Shown: positions 1 through 4,341 of the stretch, one piece after another
How the letters are laid out: every line of letters begins with the position of its first letter
Numbering within the stretch: position 1 is the first letter of the stretch
Assembly: GCA_035718085.1 (NCBI GenBank)
Contig: DASTHS010000112.1
Span: 1 to 5,409, forward strand
DNA length: 5,409 bases
DNA from: DASTHS01 sp035718085
GTDB taxonomy: Bacteria; Actinomycetota; Acidimicrobiia; Acidimicrobiales; Palsa-688
Direction: 5' to 3'
Made by a program: the position numbers and the translations under genes
The notes under the pieces: model-generated
The model's database searches: none
The model's input: the letters and a program-made list of their open reading frames with translations, nothing else
What the model was told of the DNA's origin: nothing

Positions 1-361
1 CGGCATGCGCCAGCGGGTGGCGGTGGCCCGGGCCTTCGCCCTCGAGCCGGGCCTGCTGCTCATGGACGAGCCGTTCTCCGCGCTCGACGAGCTCACCCGC
101 GAGGCCCTGCGCCACCAGCTCCTCGACGTGTGGCAGGCGCACCAGGCGACGGTCGTGTTCGTCACCCACTCGGTCACCGAGGCGGTCACCCTCGCCGACC
201 GGGTGATCGTGCTGTCGGCGTCGCCGGGCCGGGTGGTGGCGTCGGTCGACGTCGCCCTCCCCCGCCCCCGCCCCCAGGGCGTCGAGCTGAGCGACGCCCA
301 CCGCGACGTGGAACGGGCGGTGCGCGCCGCCCTGGGCGTCGAGGTGGCCGGTGCCGGCTGA
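1..361 (+). CDS. ABC importer ATP-binding protein (SsuB/TauB/NitT-type), 3' part only
   Basis: This is the C-terminal part of the nucleotide-binding subunit that powers the importer encoded with the next two genes; it acts at the inner face of the membrane. The frame is open to the window start (codons begin at base 2), so the Walker A and Q-loop half lies outside. What is visible is in the right order: the end of the ABC signature (GMRQRVAVARA), Walker B (LLLMDEP), the D-loop (SALD), and the H-loop histidine in FVTHS followed by TEAVTLADRV. The tail (SASPGRVV, then a Pro/Arg-rich strand) is typical of the nitrate/sulfonate/taurine group. The usual acidic residue after the H-loop His (THD) is Ser here. 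The stop TGA (359-361) overlaps the permease start by 11 bases, so translation is probably coupled. The family call is firm; the substrate cannot be read from this subunit. Confidence 0.95.
   Translation, partial: GMRQRVAVARAFALEPGLLLMDEPFSALDELTREALRHQLLDVWQAHQATVVFVTHSVTEAVTLADRVIVLSASPGRVVASVDVALPRPRPQGVELSDAHRDVERAVRAALGVEVAGAG
341..346 (+). promoter_or_regulatory. Shine-Dalgarno site of the permease gene
   Basis: GAGGTG is complementary to the 3' end of 16S rRNA and lies 4 bases before the GTG at 351. It supports the GTG start inside the end of the ATPase gene over any later start. Confidence 0.6.
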
Positions 362-1127
362 GCCGGTGGCGGCCGCCGCCGCCCGGCGGGTCGTGCCCCC
401 CCTGGTGCTCGTCGCCGTGCTGGCCGCGGCGTGGCAGCTGGTGGCGGCGTCCAACCCGTACCTGCTGCCCCGCCCGTCGGCCACCCTGGCCCAGCTGGCC
501 GACCACCCCGGCACCTACCTCGACACCGCCCGGGCGACGGTGGTCGAGGCCGCCCTCGGCCTGCTCGTCGGCGGCGCCGTCGCCGTCGCCCTGGCCGTGG
601 CCACCGTGCAGTCGCGCCTGGTCGAGGGGGCGGTCATGCCCCTCGCCGTGGCGCTCAACGTGACCCCGGTGGTGGCCGTCGGGCCCGCCCTCGTCGTGGC
701 CTTGGGCTTCGGCATCGGCCCCAAGGTCATCCTCACCGGCCTGATCGTGTTCTTCACCGTCTTCGCCACCACCCGGGCCGGGCTGCGCAGCGTCGACCCC
801 GAGCTGCTCGACGTGCTGCGGGTGCTGCACGCCACCCGCACCGACCTGCTGGTGCGGGTGCAGCTGCCCGCCGCCGTGCCCGCCATGCTCACCGGCCTGC
901 GGGTCGCCCTGCCCCTGTCGGTGGTCGGCGCCGTGGTCGCCGAGTTCGTGGCGCCCGGGTCGAGCGGGGGGCTCGGCACCCTCATCACCACGGCCCGGGC
1001 CTACTCGAATTTGTCTGTCGTTTACGCCGCCATAGTGTGCCTCGCCGTGCTTGGCATCGCCGTCACCGCAGCAGTCTCCGCCGTCGAGCGCACCGTGCGC
1101 CGCCGGCGCGGGGTGGCCGACCGATGA
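351..1127 (+). CDS. ABC importer permease (SsuC/TauC-type, BPD_transp_1 family)
   Basis: This is the transmembrane subunit (258 aa) that forms the channel and receives the ATPase at its cytoplasmic loop. Hydrophobic segments run at about residues 13-32, 64-86, 97-118, 124-142, 186-202 and 222-245, the six-helix plan of this family. The EAA coupling loop is at about 150-182 and ends VQLPAAVPAMLTGLR. By register with the consensus EAA-x3-G-x9-I-x-LP, the conserved Gly is His160 and the EAA triplet is DVL, so the loop is degenerate though the spacing and LP are kept. The GTG start is supported by an SD site and overlaps the ATPase stop; the stop overlaps the next ATG (ATGA). Codons 220-241 (bases 1008-1073) are unlike the rest: AAT, TTG, TCT, GTT, ATA, CTT, GCA, GCA cluster in a gene that otherwise ends codons in G or C. 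Substrate unknown. Confidence 0.93.
   Translation: MPAEPVAAAAARRVVPPLVLVAVLAAAWQLVAASNPYLLPRPSATLAQLADHPGTYLDTARATVVEAALGLLVGGAVAVALAVATVQSRLVEGAVMPLAVALNVTPVVAVGPALVVALGFGIGPKVILTGLIVFFTVFATTRAGLRSVDPELLDVLRVLHATRTDLLVRVQLPAAVPAMLTGLRVALPLSVVGAVVAEFVAPGSSGGLGTLITTARAYSNLSVVYAAIVCLAVLGIAVTAAVSAVERTVRRRRGVADR
1011..1038 (+). promoter_or_regulatory. Candidate internal promoter for the substrate-binding protein gene
   Basis: Inside the permease gene, TTGTCT (1011-1016) and TAGTGT (1033-1038, a TANNNT -10 form) are spaced by 16 bases within the only clearly AT-richer patch of the operon. A start near 1045 would leave a leader of about 80 bases before the binding-protein ATG. Binding proteins are often made in excess over their membrane partners, which would give such a promoter a purpose. 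This is inference from weak motifs. Confidence 0.25.
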
Positions 1128-2257
1128 CCCGCCGGGGCGACGCCGCCTCCACCCCTGCGCGCCGGCGCCGGGCGCGTGCCGCCGTGGCCGCCGGCCTGGC
1201 CGTCGCCGCCGGCGCCACCCTGGCCGCCTGCGGCAGCTCGGGGGGCACCTCCACCGCCGGCAAGCCCCCCGCCGCCGGGCTGATCAGCGCGTCGCGCTGC
1301 GCGGCGAACCGGGCGGCCGGCACCATCACCTACCTCAGCGGCTTCCAGTGGACCGCCACCGTCGGCACCGTCGACGTGGCCGCCGCCGCCGCCAACGGCT
1401 GGTACCACGACCTGTGCCTCGACGTCAGCCTGCACGCCGGCAGCGGCGACCCGGCCGTCGCCACGTCCACGGTGGCGTCGGGGCGCACCACCATCACCGA
1501 GGTGGGCGGCGCCGCCGACGCCGTGACCGCGGCGGCCGGCGGGGTGCCCACCCTGGCGGTGGCCACCTACGGCAACGTGCCGATCATCACCCTGATCACC
1601 ATGGCCACCACCACCGACCTGCACCAGCTCGAGGGCCAGACGCTCGGCTACAAGGGCCAGATGCCGCCGCAGATCACCGCCATGCTCGACAAGGCGGGGG
1701 TCGACGTGGCCAAGGTGCACGAGGTCGGGGTCGGCTACGACCCGACGATCCTGCCGCGCGGCCAGGTGCAGGCCCTCACCGGCTACAAGTCCAACGAGGT
1801 GCCCACCCTCAAAGCCGGCGGGTTCGACGTGCGCGAATGGGACCCCGACGCGTTCGGCATCGGCGGCACCTTCAACACCCTGGTCGCCAACAAGGCCTTC
1901 GCCGCCGCCCACCCCCAGGCGCTCGAGGACTTCCTGCGGACCACCTTCCACGCCTACGACTGGTGCCACACCAACCTGCAGTCGTGCCTGGCCGACGAGG
2001 CCAAGCTCTCGACCGGCGGCCAGTTCGACCCGACCGTCGAGGCCCGCCGGTTCCGCATCGAGAGCGGCCTGGTCGACGCCCACCTGCTCCCCGGCCAGGG
2101 CGTGGGGGCCGAGAGCGTGGCCCAGTTCACCCCCGAGGCCGACCTGCTGGCCGCCGACAAGCTCATCCCGGCGGTGCCCGACCTGTCCGCCCTGGTCGCC
2201 CCCCAGTACGTCGCCGCCGTCGAGCACGACGGCAAGGTGGTGTGGCCGGCCCCGTAA
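1124..2257 (+). CDS. ABC importer substrate-binding lipoprotein (NMT1/THI5-like)
   Basis: This is the extracellular receptor (377 aa) of the importer, anchored by lipid to the outer face of the membrane. A charged N-region (RRRRAR), a short hydrophobic stretch and the lipobox LAAC put the lipidated Cys at residue 36. The mature part matches the NMT1/THI5 layout: the first strand with FQW (74-76), the AAAAANGWYHDLCLDV helix and turn, a VASGRTTITEVGGAADAV block, AAGGVPTLAVA, and then GYKSNEVPTLKAGGFDV (220-236), recalling the binding proteins for pyrimidine or flavin precursors. The CCCFC motif of fungal THI5 is absent. Four more cysteines (59, 98, 281, 288) could form disulfides; C281 and C288 are a Cx6C pair. 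The ATG overlaps the permease stop by 4 bases, with a weak GGGGTGG at 1110-1116. The ligand remains unassigned; vitamin-precursor-like is inference. Confidence 0.88.
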   Translation: MTRRGDAASTPARRRRARAAVAAGLAVAAGATLAACGSSGGTSTAGKPPAAGLISASRCAANRAAGTITYLSGFQWTATVGTVDVAAAAANGWYHDLCLDVSLHAGSGDPAVATSTVASGRTTITEVGGAADAVTAAAGGVPTLAVATYGNVPIITLITMATTTDLHQLEGQTLGYKGQMPPQITAMLDKAGVDVAKVHEVGVGYDPTILPRGQVQALTGYKSNEVPTLKAGGFDVREWDPDAFGIGGTFNTLVANKAFAAAHPQALEDFLRTTFHAYDWCHTNLQSCLADEAKLSTGGQFDPTVEARRFRIESGLVDAHLLPGQGVGAESVAQFTPEADLLAADKLIPAVPDLSALVAPQYVAAVEHDGKVVWPAP

Positions 2258-2267
2258 CGGGGCCGGC
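2245..2267 (+). terminator. Hairpin at the end of the ABC operon, stop codon in the loop
   Basis: Arms GCCGGCCCCG (2245-2254) and CGGGGCCGGC (2258-2267) pair perfectly over 10 bases, with a three-base loop that is exactly the TAA stop of the binding-protein gene. No T-run follows, as is common for terminators in GC-rich actinobacteria. A second, looser inverted repeat (GCCGCG at 2269-2274, CGCGGC at 2293-2298) lies in the rest of the 46-base convergent gap. Confidence 0.6.
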
Positions 2268-2299
2268 AGCCGCGATCGGGGACGCCGGCCAGCGCGGCG

Positions 2300-2310
2300 G
2301 GGCTCAGCCC
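2300..2310 (-). terminator. Small hairpin around the ferredoxin stop codon
   Basis: GGGC and GCCC flank the triplet TCA, which is the TGA stop of the minus-strand ferredoxin gene. The stem is only 4 bases, so on its own it is weak. It is listed because it lies at a convergent gene junction and repeats the stop-in-loop arrangement of the facing gene. Confidence 0.2.
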
Positions 2311-2495
2311 TCGACGGTGATGGCGCCCTTCGGGCAGCGCTTGGCCGCCTCCTCCACCTTGGGGCGCAGCGCCTCGGGCGGCTCGTCCTGGAGGATGTAG
2401 AGGAAGTCGTCGTCGCGCACCTCGAAGACCTCCGGTGCCGACTGCATGCAGAGGGCGTTGCTCTCGCAGAGATCGAAGTCGACGACGACCTTCAT
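2304..2495 (-). CDS. Small 3Fe-4S-type ferredoxin (P450-partner type)
   Basis: A 63-residue soluble electron carrier. It starts MKVVVDFDLC and has the family pattern: C10-x5-C16 (CESNALC), then APEVFEV, and C54-P near the end (RCPKGAI). Three cluster cysteines in a Cx5C...CP layout indicate a single [3Fe-4S] cluster. The variable residue between the first two cysteines is Asn (N13); Asn at this site also occurs in actinobacterial ferredoxins tied to P450 systems, where the residue is thought to tune potential. It is the second gene of a unit with the phosphatase, 44 bases downstream of it, and has a strong SD (GGGAGG) 4 bases before the ATG. Such ferredoxins commonly serve cytochromes P450, but neither a P450 nor a ferredoxin reductase lies in the window, so its redox partner is unknown. 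Confidence 0.9.
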   Translation of the reverse strand: MKVVVDFDLCESNALCMQSAPEVFEVRDDDFLYILQDEPPEALRPKVEEAAKRCPKGAITVEG

Positions 2496-2499
2496 CCCG

Positions 2500-2505
2500 C
2501 CTCCC
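2500..2505 (-). promoter_or_regulatory. Strong Shine-Dalgarno site of the ferredoxin gene
   Basis: Read on the minus strand this is GGGAGG, 4 bases before the ATG at 2495. It fixes the ferredoxin start at 2495 and rules out the much longer open frame upstream. It is the clearest SD in the window and belongs to a gene internal to its transcription unit. Confidence 0.75.
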
Positions 2506-2524
2506 GGGGCTCGGTGGAGCCCGG
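2504..2524 (-). other. Hairpin next to the ferredoxin ribosome binding site
   Basis: GGGCTC (2507-2512) and GAGCCC (2517-2522) form a 6-base stem with a 4-base loop. Two further C-G pairs beyond a bulged base (2504-2505 with 2523-2524) reach into the SD. The structure could stabilise the ferredoxin end of a cut message or affect ribosome access. Role inferred only. Confidence 0.3.
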
Positions 2525-2531
2525 AGCGTAC

Positions 2532-2555
2532 CCGCCCGCTCACCTCGACGGGCGG
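2532..2555 (-). other. Hairpin at the end of the phosphatase gene, stop codon in the loop
   Basis: CCGCCCG (2532-2538) and CGGGCGG (2549-2555) pair perfectly over 7 bases around a 10-base loop holding the phosphatase stop (TGA on the minus strand, bases 2540-2542). It could be an intercistronic attenuator or processing site that lowers or separates ferredoxin expression. No T-run follows. Confidence 0.35.
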
Positions 2556-3121
2556 TGCGCCACCTCGTTGAAGCTGTGCAGCACCGGCCGGGAGCCGGAG
2601 CCGCCGATGCGGTGCAGGCTGGCCACCTCCACGAACATGCGCCACACCGCCTCGTCGGGCGCGCCGAGCGCCCAGGCGACCGCCGCCTTGATCGGCGACA
2701 CGTGGGTGACGACCACCACGTCGGCCTCGGTGGCCTCCGCCCACAGCTCGTCGCAGGCGGTGCGCACCCGGGCCGCCACCGCGGCGAGGGCCTCGCCGCC
2801 GGGCGGGCAGAACGCCAGGTCGTCGCGCCACGAGGCCCACAGCTCGGCGGGCACCTCGTCGAGGGGGGTGCCGTCGTGCACCCCGTAGTCGACCTCGACC
2901 CACCGCTCGTCGACGCTCACCGGCGGCCCGAGCCGCTCGGCGGTGGCCCGGCAGCGCAGCAGGGGGCTGGTCACCACCCGTCGGGCGCCGGCGATGGCCG
3001 GCACCGCGGCCAGGGCGTCGGCCTGCCGCTCGCCGAGCTCGTCGAGGGGCACGTCGAGCCGGCCGAGCAGCCGGCGTGATGCGTTGTGCGCTGTCCGGCC
3101 GTGGCGCACGAGGAGCAGCAC
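2540..3121 (-). CDS. Histidine phosphatase superfamily (phosphoglycerate-mutase-like) protein
   Basis: A cytoplasmic phosphatase or mutase (193 aa) that would use a phosphohistidine intermediate. The catalytic RHG lies right after the first strand (LLLVRHGRTAHN). A second core Arg is in SPLLRCRATAE, where the usual Ala before the second Arg is Cys. The acidic residue is in WVEVDYGVHDG, and the second catalytic His is in VVVTHVSPIKAA. All core residues are present and the length is normal. The frame is open to a GTG at 3202, but the extra 27 residues are Pro/Gly/Trp-rich and unlike the family. GTG 3121 gives the canonical start and has a -10-like TACCGT 7 bases upstream; GTG 3130 is the alternative. 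It is divergent from the toxin-antitoxin genes and is followed by the ferredoxin. The superfamily includes phosphoglycerate, alpha-ribazole phosphate and sugar phosphate enzymes; the substrate cannot be chosen here. Confidence 0.88.
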   Translation of the reverse strand: MLLLVRHGRTAHNASRRLLGRLDVPLDELGERQADALAAVPAIAGARRVVTSPLLRCRATAERLGPPVSVDERWVEVDYGVHDGTPLDEVPAELWASWRDDLAFCPPGGEALAAVAARVRTACDELWAEATEADVVVVTHVSPIKAAVAWALGAPDEAVWRMFVEVASLHRIGGSGSRPVLHSFNEVAHRPSR

Positions 3122-3128
3122 GCACTGC

Positions 3129-3134
3129 ACGGTA
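3129..3134 (-). promoter_or_regulatory. -10-like element of the phosphatase-ferredoxin unit
   Basis: On the minus strand TACCGT ends 7 bases before the GTG at 3121. This places the expected transcription start at or next to the first codon, with no SD in front of it. No convincing -35 is seen. Confidence 0.4.
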
Positions 3135-3220
3135 CCGGCGGCCCGACCGACGCCGCCCGGCGGGGGTCGGCCCCACCACCGCAGGTCGGTCCACGGCATC
3201 ACGTCGCAGCTGTTCGGAGG

Positions 3221-3248
3221 GTCGCCGACTAGAATTCTGGTCGATGAC
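3221..3248 (+). promoter_or_regulatory. Near-palindrome, candidate autoregulatory operator of the toxin-antitoxin pair
   Basis: The core, 3226-3243, reads CGACTAGAATTCTGGTCG and is symmetric at 8 of 9 base pairs; only T3230/G3239 breaks it. Over 3221-3248 the symmetry is 11 of 14 pairs. It covers the -10-like TAGAAT (3230-3235) and runs into the antitoxin start. Phd/YefM and RelB-type antitoxins, with their toxins, are known to repress their own promoters at palindromes placed like this. That this one is bound is inference. Confidence 0.5.
3230..3235 (+). promoter_or_regulatory. -10 element of the toxin-antitoxin operon
   Basis: TAGAAT is the best -10 match in the window and stands in a short AT-rich island. 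It ends 8 bases before the ATG at 3244, implying a leaderless or nearly leaderless message. The only SD-like GGAGG (3216-3220) is 23 bases from the ATG, too far to act and upstream of the expected transcript start. Confidence 0.55.
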
Positions 3249-3531
3249 GACGCTCCCGCTCTCGGTGGTGAAGGCCCGGCTATCGGAGATCGCCGAAGAG
3301 GTGGCCGCCACCCACGAGCGCGTGCAGGTCACCAAGAACGGACGCGACTACGTGGTGCTCATCGCTGCTGACGACCTGGCGTCGTTGGAGGCCACCCTCG
3401 AGCTGCTCGCCGACCCGGCGGCGCAGGCGCGCATCGCCGACTCCGAGCGGGAGATCGCCTCGGGTGACGTCCTCGACGAGTCGGCGGTGCGTCGCCTCCT
3501 GGCGTCGCCCCGCCGGGATCCCGGCGAGTGA
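3244..3531 (+). CDS. Type II antitoxin, Phd/YefM family
   Basis: A 95-residue antitoxin that should bind DNA as a dimer through its N-terminal half and neutralise the RelE-type toxin with its C-terminal half. The start MTTLPLSVVKARLSEIAEEV, then ERVQVTKNGRDYVVLIAADDLASLEATLELL (about 25-55), is the Phd/YefM fold: the N-terminal strand and helix, the basic turn KNGR, and the strand VVLIA followed by the DDLASLE helix. The tail (about 57-95) is charged and likely disordered until bound to the toxin. The frame is open further upstream, but those residues are Arg-rich and non-homologous, so ATG 3244 is chosen. It overlaps the toxin start by four bases (GTGA), the usual coupled order with the antitoxin first. 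A palindrome and -10 element lie directly before it. Confidence 0.9.
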   Translation: MTTLPLSVVKARLSEIAEEVAATHERVQVTKNGRDYVVLIAADDLASLEATLELLADPAAQARIADSEREIASGDVLDESAVRRLLASPRRDPGE

Positions 3532-3797
3532 GCTTCCGGGTCGTGGTGACCCGGACGGCGTCCCGCCAGCTCGCCGAGCACCTGCCCGAGGCCGCCGCCG
3601 CCGCGTGCGTCGAGTTCGTCTTCGGCCCTCTGTCCGATGACCCCCGTCGGGTTGGTGCGCCGCTGCGGGCGCCGTTCGCCGGACAGTGGCGGGCACGGCG
3701 GGGCGACTACCGGGTGCGCTACCGCATCGACGAGGAAGCCGGCGTGGTCTTCGTGCTCGACGTGGACCACCGGCGCGACGCCTACCGCCACCCCTGA
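3528..3797 (+). CDS. Type II toxin, RelE/ParE superfamily
   Basis: An 89-residue basic toxin. The visible pattern is RelE-like: VVVTRTASRQLAEHL at the start (strand then helix), DDPRRVGAPLRAPFAGQWRARRGDYRVRYRI in the middle (about 37-67), and VVFVLDVDHRRDAYRHP at the end. Basic residues R55, R57, R58, R62 and R64, plus H81-R82 and Y86-R87, occupy the region where RelE-type mRNA interferases place catalytic residues. This favours ribosome-dependent mRNA cleavage over gyrase poisoning, as inference. The start is GTG 3528, overlapping the antitoxin stop, with no strong SD of its own, so its translation probably depends on the antitoxin's. The length is normal and no key part appears lost, so the pair looks intact. 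The exact subfamily (RelE or ParE) cannot be settled by eye. Confidence 0.88.
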   Translation: MSFRVVVTRTASRQLAEHLPEAAAAACVEFVFGPLSDDPRRVGAPLRAPFAGQWRARRGDYRVRYRIDEEAGVVFVLDVDHRRDAYRHP

Positions 3798-3827
3798 CCC
3801 GGCTGGCAGCGTCGAGCCCCACCACCG

Positions 3828-3850
3828 GCCGACGGCACCGACGGGTCGGC
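3828..3850 (+). terminator. Weak inverted repeat after the toxin gene
   Basis: GCCGAC (3828-3833) and GTCGGC (3845-3850) form a 6-base stem with an 11-base loop, 30 bases after the toxin stop. There is no T-run. It could end the toxin-antitoxin transcript, but in DNA this GC-rich a chance repeat is also plausible. Confidence 0.2.
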
Positions 3851-3869
3851 ATAGCCGTTCGGCCGTCCG

Positions 3870-3875
3870 TAGCCT
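3870..3875 (+). promoter_or_regulatory. -10-like element of the F420-dependent PPOX gene
   Basis: TAGCCT (TANNNT) ends 7 bases before the ATG at 3883, which has no SD. The spacing matches that of the other leading genes here and suggests a leaderless message. No convincing -35 is seen. Confidence 0.45.
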
Positions 3876-3882
3876 TCCCGCG

Positions 3883-4311
3883 ATGCGACTGGCGGCCGAC
3901 GAGTGCCGGGCCCGGCTGGCCTCCCGGGTGCACGGCGTGCTCTGCACGCTGCACCCTGACCGGGGCCCCGACCCCCAGCCGGTGGTCTATGCCGTCACCG
4001 ACGAGGGGCACCTCGGCGTGCCCGTCGACAAGGTCAAGCCGAAGACGTCGACCCGGCTCCGGCGCGAAGACAACCTGGACGCCGACCCCCGGGCGGCGCT
4101 GCTCGTCGAGCACTGGGACGCCGACGACTGGTCGCGGCTGTGGTGGGTGCGCGCCGGCCTGCGCCACGTCGCCGCCCCGCCCGCCGCCGTGGTCGACGAC
4201 CTCGCCGACCGGCTGGCCCGCACCGTGCCCCAGTACGCCGACAAGCCCTTCCACCGCATCCTGGTGTGCCGGGTCGTCGCCGTGACGGGGTGGTCGGCCG
4301 CCGGGAGCTGA
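3883..4311 (+). CDS. PPOX-fold probable F420-dependent protein, Rv0121 family
   Basis: A 142-residue protein of the split beta-barrel flavin-reductase/PPOX fold, in the class that uses or binds the deazaflavin F420. The family traits are in order: VHGVLCTLHPD first strand (17-26), PVVYAVTDEGHLGVPVDKVKPKT (33-55) with the KPKT phosphate-contact region, RREDNLDADPRAALLVEHWD (60-79), the very typical DDWSRLWWVRA (81-91), and the C-terminal PQYADKPFHRILVCRVVAVTGW. The length is normal for the family. ATG 3883 gives the family's start; longer open frames upstream are non-homologous. Its substrate is unknown even in studied relatives. It converges with an LLM enzyme that also probably uses F420, 30 bases away, though the two are not co-transcribed. 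The family call is strong; cofactor use is inferred from the family. Confidence 0.9.
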   Translation: MRLAADECRARLASRVHGVLCTLHPDRGPDPQPVVYAVTDEGHLGVPVDKVKPKTSTRLRREDNLDADPRAALLVEHWDADDWSRLWWVRAGLRHVAAPPAAVVDDLADRLARTVPQYADKPFHRILVCRVVAVTGWSAAGS

Positions 4312-4324
4312 GCGCCCGGCGGCC
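4296..4324 (+). terminator. Hairpin at the end of the PPOX gene, stop codon in the loop
   Basis: GGCCGCCGGG (4296-4305) and CCCGGCGGCC (4315-4324) pair perfectly over 10 bases. Inside, after one A-G mismatch, GC (4307-4308) and GC (4312-4313) close a three-base loop that is the TGA stop (4309-4311). It lies at the junction with the converging LLM gene and has no T-run. Confidence 0.55.
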
Positions 4325-4341
4325 TCCCCGGCCGGCGGCGG

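Noticed and set aside
431..1123. Long open frame running into the binding-protein gene, giving a 608-residue protein
   Set aside because: The first 231 codons are the permease gene read in another frame (Arg/Pro/Gly-rich, no family). The real start is ATG 1124, with a lipoprotein signal right after it.
1022..2227. A 401-codon minus-strand open frame opposite the binding-protein gene
   Set aside because: Gly/Arg/Val-rich low-complexity composition typical of an antisense shadow in GC-rich DNA; no recognisable domain, and the plus-strand gene is well supported.
1..2257. Assignment of the operon as ThiXYZ, a nitrate system or a taurine system
   Set aside because: Sequence traits fix only the broad transporter class; no diagnostic ligand residues or pathway genes are present.
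3122..3202. N-terminal extension of the phosphatase from the GTG at 3202
   Set aside because: The 27 extra residues are Pro/Gly/Trp-rich, precede the canonical LLLVRHG start, and have no SD; the -10-like element points to 3121.
3076..3243. Upstream extension of the antitoxin gene
   Set aside because: Arg-rich non-homologous residues, crossed by the palindrome and -10 element; the Phd/YefM fold begins at 3244.
2496..3335. A 343-residue minus-strand protein ending in the ferredoxin sequence
   Set aside because: The upstream part is the phosphatase gene in another frame; the ferredoxin has its own strong SD and a family-like start at 2495.
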